Origin: Manihot esculenta
Taxonomy: Eukaryota > Streptophyta > Magnoliopsida > Malpighiales > Euphorbiaceae
Reading direction: 5' to 3'
NCBI RefSeq assembly: GCF_001659605.2
Contig: NC_035174.2
Location: 1,614,389-1,678,388, forward strand
Length of the DNA stretch: 64,000 nucleotides
Part shown: piece after piece, positions 23,501 to 39,600 of the stretch
Position numbering within the stretch: position 1 is the stretch's first letter
Layout: every line of letters starts with the position of its first letter
Made by a program: the position numbers and the translations under genes
The notes under the pieces: model-generated
What the model was told of the DNA's origin: nothing
Databases searched by the model: none
The model's input: the letters and a program-made list of their open reading frames with translations, nothing else

Positions 23501-24432
23501 TAAATTTGTTGTTATTATTTTAATTAAAAAGCAATAACAAATAAATTTCGTTTTACCAAGTTATTTGCTATTTATATTTTAATTTCAGTTTTATATTTAG
23601 CATTAATAAAAAAAAATTAATAGCGTATAATAAAATAGAGTAATCACAATCACATAGTAGATTAACTCAATTTTTTGGTCCCCTAAGTAAACCAATTAAA
23701 ATGGTATAATGAAGCATTTGGGTAGAGATGTCTTAATCAATGAGTCAAAACGCAAAGCCAAACTCTTTCAAAAAATAAAAATCCAATGTTAACCAACCTT
23801 TTCAAAGTCTCTCACTTGTAGCTCATAACTTAATAATCATTACTAAAGTTGTAAATATCTTTCATCTTCAGTGGCAATCTTACACAAAAAAGCAAGCACG
23901 AGTCAAAATTCCAATTAACCTCAAAATATTTCATAAACGGTAAAAAATCATCCAAGATCTTCTAACAAATCCGTCATTTTGGAACATCTCCAAGGGCAAA
24001 TCTGCCATTTTATTAACACCTATAAGTACTCTTTACTTCGCATTCCAATCCTTTTTGGTGCAATGGCCAATATCTCTCTCTACAGTTCCACAAAAACTCT
24101 ACCCTCCATCTCCTTCTCCGGTAAACCTTTATAAAAAAAAATTGAAAAAAACAAAAACCAACTCTTCTAAGCCTTTCCTCGAACAGTTCGTCTACAAGAA
24201 GAACTTCACCGGCGATTATCATCGTCACGGAACCGCCGGTTGGAACCTGAAATACCTTCAAATCAATAGCCAAACAGAAAACGACTTGTTCTTCTTTTCT
24301 GTTTCATACTATAGGTCATTTCCAGAGCATAACAACCAGCTTTCGTGATGAAGCGGCGGCGTTTTGGTGATAAAGCTTATATGTAAGTGTCGATTGGTGC
24401 ATTTTTATACCTACGCAAAGGGGGTAGTGCTG
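20521..24432. other. Intergenic region upstream of the hexokinase-like gene
   Basis: It is mostly AT-rich. A (TA)n tract lies near 20565-20588. A less AT-rich segment lies at 22990-23160. The last 400 bp are probably the promoter and 5' UTR of the downstream gene. An ATG at 24063 opens a short transit-peptide-like frame (MANISLYSSTKTLPSISFSG) that stops after 23 residues. No intact gene is supported. Confidence 0.5.
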
Positions 24433-29189
<4,757 letters not shown>

Positions 29190-30622
29190 CTATAAATATA
29201 TATTATTTATATATACATATAGCCCCTGTAAATGTAGAATTCATTTCAATATATTAAAAGGGTCGTCTCTAAATTTCATCTTTCCAAATGGGTTCTCACT
29301 GTATCTTTATGTTCTTTAATTTTTTGTTTTCCCTTGCACATTTTTGGTTTACTTTTCTTTCTTTATAGCCTGTTGTATATTGATGATGTCAAATGTGAAT
29401 GATGTTCTTTATTTATCTAGAAATGAAGAAGTGATGTCTTTTACATTCTATTGAACTGTTTAGAGTCTGAATCAAATGGGAGAGGCCTGAAATGCGTGAG
29501 ATGGAGGCAGTGTGACATTGATTAAAAGTATGAAGTGCTGGTATCCATTAGCAGTTGTGATTTGGGACCATATGCATATCCTGGTTATTGCAAAGTTTGC
29601 AGCCACGAGTTGTCCACCACCATCTATTGTCATTGATATTGGCTCCACTTCCGATGGATTTGCCTTTTCCTTTTGGCATTGACCATAGATCGCCATTGGT
29701 ACTCACCATTGCTTTAGAATAAACTACAATCACATCAGCCCGCCTTAACCATTGCCCATCATACTCCCGAGTTGTTGCTGCTCACAAATCACACTGGACG
29801 TGGTTTAACTCTTGAACTTGTGTTGAATTTGCATTCGCCAGTGCCACTAATGATCACAAGTTCATAACATTACAAGTACGACCAACTAAGCATACACCAT
29901 TAGGATTTATTGCCACTTAGATATCCATGCTTATCTAAACTTTTCCATGATTTGGGAAGTGGATGGTGATCAGTCTCTTCAAAACTAGATCTTGCAAGTT
30001 TAGTGCCCTCATTTTTGTGCTGTGCGGTCAAGATCCCTTACCAACTTGGACACCTAACCAATAATCAATGAGAAATTAGAATTTTAAATTAATATATGAG
30101 TTTCATCATATTTTAGATAATAATATTATGAATTTTTAATTATGTGTCAGAATTCTATTAATCGGATGTATAAGTGGTAAAATTTCCTTGGGTTTAATTG
30201 TTGGTTTCTTTTGGGTGGCTAGAGCCTAAAAGGCTTTGTCCAGGCCTAGTCCACCAATCAAACATAAATAAAAATATTTTTTAAAAAAGTAGAAATAATA
30301 TATTTTTTTAATATAAAAAGTTATATATTGGGTTGGGCCAGTTATAGCTTCCAAGCTAGCACCTGTTCAAGTCTGTGCAAGTGTGGTTAGTCCAATAAAA
30401 TGTTGGAGATGATGCTAATTCTAGTTCTAGTTTAGATCCATAAAGAAGCTATGTGGGTTTGTATGTTAGACCCATGTTCAACTCAGGGCTAACCCATGTT
30501 CCAAAAATAGCCGACAAAGCTCAGCTCAGTCCACAGTCCAGATTTTCTTTTCCCTTTGTGCCTGCCGAAGCCGAACCCTGAGAGCCAACTGCACACGACG
30601 CTGCTTGCGCCTGCTCTGCTCA
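29190..30622. other. Intergenic between the hexokinase-like and THUMP genes
   Basis: The first 150-250 bp are likely 3' UTR. Between about 29440 and 30070 the base composition is coding-like but frames are broken, which suggests an old element or gene relic that I cannot classify. The last 100 bp are the likely 5' UTR of the next gene. Confidence 0.45.
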
Positions 30623-33600
30623 ATGGCCACCGAGAACAAGCCGAAGTCTGCTGCCTCCGTCAACACAAACAAGAGCAAGAAAAGGAAACAGCGCTATCTC
30701 CCTCAAAATGTATTTTTCTCTCTTTCTTGTATCTATACAGTTTTTTTTTTAATCCTTTGCTTTTGTGCTTCTCTTGTTGAGTTTGTCTTTACTCATGTAT
30801 TGCAGAAGCCAGTGAAGAAGAAAGGTCCGTACCCTTTACACCCAGGAGTTCAGGGCTTCTTTATCACTTGCGACGGTGGCAAAGAGCGCCAAGCCTCTCA
30901 TGAGGCCATCAACGTTATTGATTCTGTATGTTCTTTCTCTCTCTCTCTCTCTGTACCAGTTTTCCTCTTCTTCTCGTTTTAGTTCTAAAAAAGGGCGTTA
31001 CTTCTTGTTTCATTTTCCTTGCTGATAAACATCGGTATCCTGTGTTTTCTGTGGCCTTTTAGCTTGGAATTCGTGGGCTGAAATATCAATACCGTGTGTG
31101 TGCATGTATGTGTGTATCGTGTATTTATTAGAGGAAGATAAATACAATAGTGAATTGAAGAAAAGGTTGGATATTTTGCCTCTGTAGGACTGAAGTCAGG
31201 GCTTTCAAACGATTCAATAAGTTTGATTGGATCTTGTTGATTTAATGAAGAGTTTTACAAAGAGAAGTGCATAATGAATTTGAATGGGGTGAAATGTGGG
31301 TTCATGGATGAGGGTTTCTGCAAAAAAAAAAAGTGTCTGATAGCACTATGTTGATAATGAGGTGGAGCAGAAAATACCTTTTGCCTTGCAGTTATAGACC
31401 ATGTCTTTTTCTGCACTTGTTTGTAAGCCATAAGACATTTGCTCTTTTAGCTATTTGATAGAAGCAATTTTTTTGTAAATTCTCTCTTCCTAATTTTTCA
31501 AGATGAAATCAGGTTGTTCATTTAGCTGCTGGTATTTCTGTTTTCTCTTGCAGTTTTATGAAGAGCTGATCTATGGTAAGGATACAGATGTGAAGGAGCA
31601 AACGGAGTTGCCTAATAAACCTTTAAATAAAAAAATAAAGTTTGTATATTCTGATGATGATGATGATGATGATGAAGAAGATGAAGAAGAAGATGATGAT
31701 GAGGAGGAGGAGGAGGTGGAGGGAGAAAAGGATGAAGTGGAGGATAGGGAAGAAGAGAATAAACCAGATGCTAACCAAAACAATGATGTTAAAAGTGAAA
31801 TTCCAACAAATGAGAAGTTAGATTTTCCTAATGTGGAGAATTCATGCTGTGGAAATGAAACAGAAGAAAAGACTAATGATAATGAAGAGAGTGCTAAAGA
31901 TCTTGAAAATCAAACAAATGAAGCCAAGGAGCCTCCAGCAAAGAAGCAATGTATAGAAACATGTGCTTCAAAATCTGTTGTCCAGGAAAAGGGAGAGCAG
32001 AAATCCATTGATAAGCTTATTGAGGATGAACTCAAAGAAATTGGAGATAGGAATAAGGCGAGTAATATAATGCTTCTTTTCCTATATATTTTCATGTTCT
32101 TTTGTCTTGATGTTCATTTGGTATGCATCCATCTGTAATAATAATGTTGAGCAGGTGGTTGATAAGAATCATTTAGCTGTACTATAATGAGTAGCTAATT
32201 ATGAAAAAACAAAAATGAATTTATTGTTTTGAGGTCCAGAAGATATGATTGTGTTTGGCCTGAGAAGAATAAGACAAACAAGCTGCAGTATAAATGTGTA
32301 ACTCTGGCATGCTAAAGTGTGATCCTGATTCTCTTTCCTAATGGTGGCATATTTGTGAAACCAGTTACAAAGTTAACATGCAAGCAATCACAAGTGCATG
32401 AGTGGTCAAGAGTTGGCAGCAAATACTTTGGTGTTATTACATAAATGTTTCCTTGGCTAATTTAATGTTCAGTCTTGTAGATTATGCTTAATCTAGTTCC
32501 TATTGTTGTTTGTGGATATAAGAAAAGGATACTACATCCTTGATAGCTAATAATTACATCCTCATATTTTTTTACGTTTTGTAATCTTTTGCTGTTCAAA
32601 CAGAGGCGCTTTGCAACTCTTGATTCAGGTTGTAATGGTGTTGCTTTTGTTCAAATGCGTAAGAGAGATGGAGACCCATCTCCTAAGGATATCGTACAGC
32701 ACATGATGACATCTGCTGCATCAACTAGGAAACACATGTCCAGGTTTATGAAATGCTCACTATTTGATTAAATTTTATCAAGTGCGTAGCTTCCAACCAG
32801 TGCTGGCTGGATCTTTCTGCATAAAGCTGCGTGGCTATATTTTATCAGGTGTTTAAAGTTAGATTTTGTACATAGGTTCATATTAAGAGTGTTGCCAATT
32901 GAAGTTTCATGCTATGCTTCAGAAGAGGAAATTTCAAAAGCAATAGCACCAGTGGTGGCTAAATATTTTCCTGTGGATACTCAAGATCCGCAGAAGGTAA
33001 TGCATTATCAATTTCATCATTCTTTACCGTGCAGTTTATGATAAACAAATAGCAATATTTTGTCCTAGAAGGAAAAGGAAAAGGAAAAAAGCATGTAATC
33101 AGCAATCAGCATGCCAGGAAAGTCCTAGTCTTCAACTAACTACTTTTTTGACAAGCAAACTGTCTGAATATCTTAAATCCAGGACCATGTAGGATGGGCT
33201 CTTCACAAGAATTTACATGTTCCAACTTGATTCTATTGTTTATTTTGAGTAAGGACGGAATGTGGAGTCCAAAGATCAACCTTTGTTAGTTGGAACATCA
33301 CTGAAATGGGACTTGTGCCAATTTTGCTATTAAGTTTGTTTTTTTCTTTAAGGAAAAAAATTCTGATACAAACTTTAGGTTTTATCTATATTTTACAAGT
33401 AAATGAGCAACCTTGATCATCAGGAGTTGTATTTAATAATTTTTATATATTTTGTACAGTTTGCTGTGCTGTATGAAGCTCGTGCAAACACAGGCATTGA
33501 CAGAATGAAAATTATAAATTCAGTTGCAAAATCAGTTCCAGGGCCGCATAAAGTCGACCTTAGCAATCCTGACAAGACAATTATAGTTGAAATTGTTAGG

Positions 33601-33848
33601 GTAAGCAAATTCTATCTAAAACTGAAAATTATGTGCAGCTAGAGCTGCTCACTTGTTACATTATCAAATTTCTTTTTCGGCATTGCAATCTCTATGCCTT
33701 GGCATGGTTCATTTGTTTTTTAAAACTGTGATCAACTTGGTTAGCTTTGTTTGTTGACTGTCAGACTGTGTGCCTGATTGGTGTGGTGGAAAAGTACAAG
33801 GAGTTGGCCAAGTACAACCTCAGGCAGCTTACATCACCAAAACAGTAG
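30623..33848 (+). CDS. THUMP domain protein, THUMPD1/Tan1 family (tRNA N4-acetylcytidine adaptor)
   Basis: Seven exons: 30623-30709, 30806-30925, 31554-32057, 32604-32743, 32876-32996, 33460-33600 and 33765-33848; 1197 nt, 398 residues, phases consistent. The N-terminus is Lys-rich (NKSKKRKQRYLPQN) with the conserved block YPLHPGVQGFFITCDGGKER. A low-complexity acidic region (about residues 103-140) follows, then the THUMP portion with DSGCNGVAFVQMRK, RFILRVLPIEVSCYAS, FAVLYEARANTG and VEIVRTVCLIGVVEKYKELA. Yeast Tan1 and human THUMPD1 bind tRNA and bring the Kre33/NAT10 acetyltransferase to make ac4C12 in tRNA-Leu and tRNA-Ser; the same role is inferred here. The donor after exon 3 reads AAG-GCGAGT, giving an apparent GC-AG intron. 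The gene is convergent with the UBE2C-type gene. Confidence 0.92.
31663..31722 (+). repeat. GAT/GAA/GAG triplet tract encoding the acidic stretch
   Basis: The run of GATGATGAT followed by GAAGAAGAT and GAGGAGGAG units lies inside exon 3 of the THUMP gene and encodes consecutive Asp and Glu. It is in frame and likely length-variable between alleles. Confidence 0.85.
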
Positions 33849-34450
33849 AGCATTGCTATTGTAGCTCTGATTACAGCACGAGTTTCATTAATATCCTGCT
33901 CTGTTATACGTTTTTACATTGTGACGGGTCCCCAAGTCTGTTGCTTTTATGTATTTTTCGGGTTAAAATTGCTCCAGGATTTATCATCACTGATTACTGA
34001 TGATTACTGACCTTCTTGGCTTCCGGATATTTTTTTATGGTAACCCTTCCCGATTCTGGTGCCAATAGCGCATTATGTTATAATGCATTTGCAGCCAATT
34101 GCATAGCATAACGTTTAAAACTGTTCCACAGCGTATTCCCATTCTCGAGAACGATTAGTTAAGTTGCCTCTTAAGACATTTCAGAAATCCGGTAGAAACC
34201 GTTGCTTTAATTGTTTAACCAAAAAAATGATAAATTTGACTCCACAAGAGACGGAGAGAGAGGAGATGAACAATGTTATATTCGATCAATCCAGGCAAGG
34301 CCATTGAATGGAGAACAACTATAGAAATACAAAGAGAATAAAACGCATATGAGAGAAGAAAAAAACAGGGCAAGAAAAAGTTAAACAATAAAATTGTCCC
34401 GCCCATCCCTTCTACACGGAAGAAATGTCTACTTGAGCTCCTCAGCAGAA
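33849..34450. other. Convergent 3' flanks of the THUMP and UBE2C-type genes
   Basis: About 600 bp hold both 3' UTRs. I see no further gene. Close convergence makes overlapping antisense transcripts possible, but that is inference. Confidence 0.55.
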
Positions 34451-35854
34451 TTATGCACTTGAAGGCTTGTACAACTTCTCCACCATCTTCCTATATTCTG
34501 CAATAAAGAAAAGTTCAACTTTTCAGACGGCTCCCAACCAAAAAAAGTTCTGAAATGGTGAAAATGAACGCAAGTATCCCAACAACATACCTTCTTGATT
34601 GCTCCAAAGTTGAGCAGCTTGAGTGTTTAGGGGCGAGCTTATATTGGGTTCTGGAGAAAAGCAAACAGGCAAAAATTTAAAAATTGATATCAACCCACGT
34701 AGTCAATTAACTAGATTTCTGTTAGAAACATGTATATTCAGATGAAGGGCCAATTGAATAGTAAAATGTACCTCCAAGTAAGCTCTGGATAGAGAGGAGT
34801 ATTGTTCGAACATCATAAGCGGATGACCACTTATCCTAAAAAGGAAAAAGCATAGCCAGATAAAATTAGTATCCTGGAAACCTGGTAGTTTTCCAGTAAA
34901 CTCATGAAATAACAATGCTGGGGGGGTGGGGGGTTACGCTTACCTGAAGAATGTCCAAGCAAATGTTGCCATAGACATCCACATTAGGATGGAAGCAGCT
35001 GGTTTCAAACTTCACCTTTGGTGGCTTGAAGGGGTAGTCGTTTGGGAAAGAAAAGGAGAGCTTGTATTCAGTTCCTTCAAAAACTGTGTCTTTACTTCCA
35101 CTGATTGTTCCTTTCCAGCAAAATATGTTGTCCTCTTCAGGGAAGGCAGATATACCAGATTCTCCACTCATCTACAGATTTAAATCGCAAAAAAACAGTA
35201 AGTTAATCACAAAATCCCAACACTCACTTGTCATTCTTTTTCTTAACCAAATAGATATGAATCCCCAGACTTAGGAAGCAAAGAAAAAGAGAGAGTTCAA
35301 TTACCATCAATGCCATCAATTCAGATTGCAACCTGTTTTTAGAACATAAAAAAGTCAGTAATCCTAAATATTTTGAAACCTGGCTAGATTCTTTTTTAAG
35401 AAGACCCAATTCAAGCGCAATTAACAGAACTGACGCCCAGTTAAAAGACAAGCAATGAAATTGAGCTTAAACGATCCACAAACTAGTATCGTCCATACGC
35501 CAAAGAGGGACAGATAAATACAAAAGCATCCAGAAAGAGTAAGAGGAAAACAAAAAGATACAAATCCACAAACCCAAAGTTCTAATTAACTACTCACTTC
35601 ATCATTAATAAAAAAAAAAGATGCAAAAGGAAAAAAACAAGCCGAAAAACCTCAACAGCAGATGAAAAGGATCGCATACAGACACAAAAGACCGAATCAT
35701 TAGCAAAAATCGATCAACCCGTTTCAATAGAAAGATACCGTTTGAGCACCGATTGCGTATCAACAGTCTTCGCAGTTGGCACAGTCTGCTTCGATGGGGT
35801 CCCTGTCGGAGCTGCCACGGGTGTGTTGCCTTGGTACCCATTAACTGTAGCCAT
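34451..35854 (-). CDS. UBC20: Ubiquitin-conjugating enzyme E2 C class (UBC19/UBC20-like)
   Basis: Six exons in coding order: 35854-35739, 35333-35306, 35171-34944, 34835-34772, 34650-34591 and 34497-34451; 543 nt, 180 residues, phases consistent. The N-terminal extension begins [12 protein letters not shown] and is followed by the UBC fold. HPN (109-111) lies 8 residues before the catalytic Cys119 in GNICLDILQ. The C-terminal portion has [20 protein letters not shown], then [19 protein letters not shown] and [12 protein letters not shown]. Length and N-terminus match Arabidopsis UBC19 and UBC20, the plant homologues of UBE2C/UbcH10, which initiates ubiquitin chains for the anaphase-promoting complex. 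[11 protein letters not shown] corresponds to the UBE2C region described as a destruction box. UBC19 and UBC20 cannot be told apart from this sequence alone; the symbol rests on recalled synteny. A GA-rich tract lies in the 5' UTR. Confidence 0.95.
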
Positions 35855-36684
35855 TATTTCTTCGTTTGGATCAGTGATTTGACGCAGAAAATTAAACGAA
35901 AAGAAAACCCAGATCAATAATAATAGAAACTGAGACGGATTCAGGGAGGGATTCTCGTCTCTTATTAGAGTTCCAACGTGAGAGAGAGAGAGAGAGAGGG
36001 AGAGAGACTGAGACAGCAAGAGAGATGGGGCTGATAAAAAAGAGAGTTGGTGAAGCAAAACTGCGCCGTTTAAGGGGTTGAGAGCTTCGGACTGGGAGTT
36101 CAAAAGTGTTTTTTTTTTTTTTTTTTTTTGAACGTTACAACTACGGTGGGGTAGATTCGATTTGCCCGTTGTCTCTTTTATCTCCAACGGCTAGTTCAAC
36201 GCTCTGCTCATGCCAAAAATACGTACTATGCATATGGTCACACTTTTTTATAGTACTTCTTTATATTTTATAATTAAGCTTGTAATATTATTTTTGAAGC
36301 AGATTATTAAATTAATATCATTATTTTATTTGCAGAAAAAAGAACTAAATTTATTTTTTAAATTAATACTTCAAGTGCGTATTAATAAAATTATAATTAA
36401 ACTTAATATTCTCTCACTAAAAAATAAAATGGGCTGAAAAAATAGTTTGGCACTCAACCACAAGAAGGCCCATTAAGGTCCAAAATAGTGAAACGAGCAA
36501 GTGTTATGCACGCGCATATCCTCTCACTTGGTCCGGTGCGATATCGCTCTTAATGGAACGAGCGAAAGAGAAAGCAAGAAGATAGATGGATAGATAGCGT
36601 TACAGCAATCCATCATATCAGATTATGTAACAGATAAAAAAGCCCAGAAATTGCTCATTCATCTCTCTCTTTCTCAGTTCTACA
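35855..36684. promoter_or_regulatory. Divergent promoter region between the UBE2C-type gene and CHLD
   Basis: The 830-bp gap separates two start codons pointing outwards. It contains a (GA)n tract (about 35979-36006) and a T-run (about 36111-36129) on the UBE2C side. On the CHLD side CTCTCTC-rich sequence directly precedes its ATG. AT-rich DNA lies between. A shared bidirectional promoter is possible but not shown. Confidence 0.5.
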
Positions 36685-39600
36685 ATGGCCTTCTCTCCAA
36701 CTACGTGTACTTCACTGTCTCACCTCAATTCTTCTATGTTTATTCCCTCGTTCAATTTGCAGTCTCTTCTTTCCGTTTCTTACTCTTTCAACCTCCCAAT
36801 TCGACCTCACAGTCGTCGTCGTTTTTGTATTCTTGCTTCTTCTGCAAACGCAACTATTGAGTCTGGCAATGGAGCTGTTCTTGCTCCCACCGTGAAGCTC
36901 GAACCCTCTTCCTATGGAAGGCAGTACTTCCCTTTAGCTGCTGTTGTTGGCCAGGTCTTCTCCAATTTCGCCTTCTCTATGAAATTGCTTTATTTTGGTA
37001 TATAATAGCCCTGTTAAAGAGAAGTTAGTTACATTAGATAGTAGTCACTGAATTTCGTTGCAAATATGAGGATGGTAAGAACTAAGCAAGAATGAGTGAC
37101 ATTATGTCCTAATTCAAGTGTAAGAGAGTGCATATGAAGACATGGTAGATTAGAATTCATGATGATTTTATTATGAGCTATATAGTTTAAGGGCGCCATT
37201 TGATTTACAGGATGCTATAAAAACTGCCTTGTTGCTTGGTGCTATTGATCGTGAGATTGGAGGGATTGCTATCTCTGGAAGGCGAGGAACAGCCAAGACA
37301 GTAATGGCACGTGGACTACATGCCATTTTGCCTCCCATTGATGTAGTTGTTGGTTCAATAGCAAATGCTGATCCAGCTTGCCCTGAGGAGTAAGATAACC
37401 TTGTAATTTTATTTTCTTTTCATGCATAATAACAAGGACAAAATATAGGCTCTAATGTGTCTCTGCTTCATATCCACTCAAAAGTAGGATTTTTTTTGGC
37501 TTATAATTAATGGATTAAGAAATAGACTTATATCACTTGTTGGAATTCATTTATTTATCCAATCCCCACAGAGACTAAATTCAGTGTAGCTTCATTTGAT
37601 AATTGCATCAATGCTATCGGGAATATGTACAACTAAATTAATTAATATAGGTGCCTTTTCTTTTAGCATCACTCAACTACCACACGTAGCTTGCTTTCAG
37701 ATTTCAACCTAACACTTCCCTTTATCGATAAAAGATAAAGTTGAAAATGTATAAGATAAGAATCAAATGTCTTAGGAACATTCACAAGCACACAGTTACC
37801 TTCATATTGACTTGTGAAAGTTCCCCACATTTTTTACATCGTGGAATAGTGTTGCGAATTAGAAATGTAATAGTTGAGATCGTAAAAAGGGAGAGGTTGA
37901 TAGTTAAACGAGAACTGATTAACCTTACCCTTGATGTAGACATTTCAATAGTTTAAGCCTCACCCTTTTTAATGAAGCTAGAAATCCAATGTGAAAGGAC
38001 TTCACTTTGTAGCCTAAGAGGGACAAAGTCCCTGAGTTTCTTAGACATAATTGCATGGGAAGAATACCATATCTCATCTACCAAGATGACGTTTTCATAT
38101 GATGAATCAGTTATGAATAGCAATAGGCTATTCCACTTTCATGGATGATCATCTGATCTTTATTTTTTATCCTCCTTAAAGTGATTTGTTTGATCATGCT
38201 TTTTGAAGGTGGGAAGATGGTTTAGCTGCACGAGTAGAATATGATTCCAGTGGTAGTATTAAGACTCAAGTTGTTAGATCTCCTTTTGTTCAGGTATTTT
38301 TCTTAAAGGGGAAAAAACTTTTGCTTTGAGATTGTGTTAATTACTTAACTACTCTAGTCAATTCATACTACAGATTCCCCTGGGAGTCACAGAGGACAGA
38401 CTCATTGGGTCTGTTGACGTTGAGGAGTCTGTGAAAACAGGAACTACAGTCTTCCAGCCAGGCCTTTTAGCCGAAGCTCATAGAGGTGTTTTATATGTTG
38501 ATGAAATTAATCTTTTGGATGAGGGCATTAGTAATTTGCTTCTTAATGTATTAACGGAGGGAGTTAATATTGTGGAAAGAGAGGGAATCAGCTTTAAACA
38601 TCCATGCAAGCCACTTTTGATTGCTACTTATAACCCAGAAGAGGGTGCTGTTCGTGAACACTTACTAGACCGTATTGCAATTAATTTGAGGTACAGGCCT
38701 TCCTTTAAGGAAAGAATAGATTCCTTACATCTAATTTTATTCTTGTTTCAACAATGACACACTTCTTTTGCAGCGCAGATCTTCCAATGAATTTTGAAGA
38801 CCGTGTTGCAGCTGTTGGTATTGCTACTCAATTTCAGGAACGTAGTAATGAAGTTTTTCAAATGGTTGAGGAAGAGACAGAATTCGCAAAGACCCAGGTA
38901 ACCATGTACATGTTTGGCAATCTTTGTAAGAGTCTGGCACTTCTGCTCCTTGGGTGAGATGCTTATGTGCATAAAAGCATTATAATTTTATATCAATGGG
39001 CTTATAATAGCTCAGTGGGTGAGAGTCTGACTCGTTGTGTAGAAAGGTTGGCATTCAATAGTTCTGATATGAACCCCCTCTCTGCTGAATCAAAAGCATC
39101 AGAAAGTTGTTTAGAATAAAATTTGACTACACTAGGAAAACTGAGTGTCTTATTATTGAAAGAAGTAATGTATTATAGAAGTAGTCATTATCTTGAGTCA
39201 CAATTGTGTTCCGGAATCATGAAGTAGTCATTATCTTGAGTCTACAAGTGTCTTCGGGAATCATGGTCGATCTAGTGGCAATTCATGAATCTACCCCATG
39301 TTATAAATATTAAAAAGATGTCTCCCCTTTTAGCATATGTTGATCCAAATAATTAATTAATATTTTCAGGTGCTTGCACTACCTGGTTTTTTCTGTAGCC
39401 ATTGTCAATACAAAAATGTGGATAAGTAACTCTGGGCATTTCGAAATTAGAAGCTCCTGAGAAGGTTAAAAAGTAAAGTTATTCTGAAATGTAATGAGAG
39501 AAGTAAATGATTGTAGTTCTGATAACTGTGTATTTAATTTACTGTTAAGAGGAGGAAGACCGAAGACCGCATGTTTACTTCTGAGATTTTCAGGTCATTC

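Noticed and set aside
24364..24432. Upstream in-frame start of the hexokinase-like protein
   Set aside because: The 23 extra residues have no counterpart in hexokinases, whereas [10 protein letters not shown] at 24433 matches the conserved MGKVAV-type N-terminus.
29440..30070. Retroelement gag remnant
   Set aside because: The composition is coding-like, but no zinc knuckle, LTR or consistent frame could be found, so it was left unclassified.
30605..30622. Extended N-terminus of the THUMP protein
   Set aside because: It would need a non-ATG start; the ATG at 30623 gives the expected MATENKPK beginning.
39005..39110. Functional tRNA gene
   Set aside because: Only the A box is good; no acceptor stem or proper TpsiC arm can be folded, so a SINE remnant is more likely.
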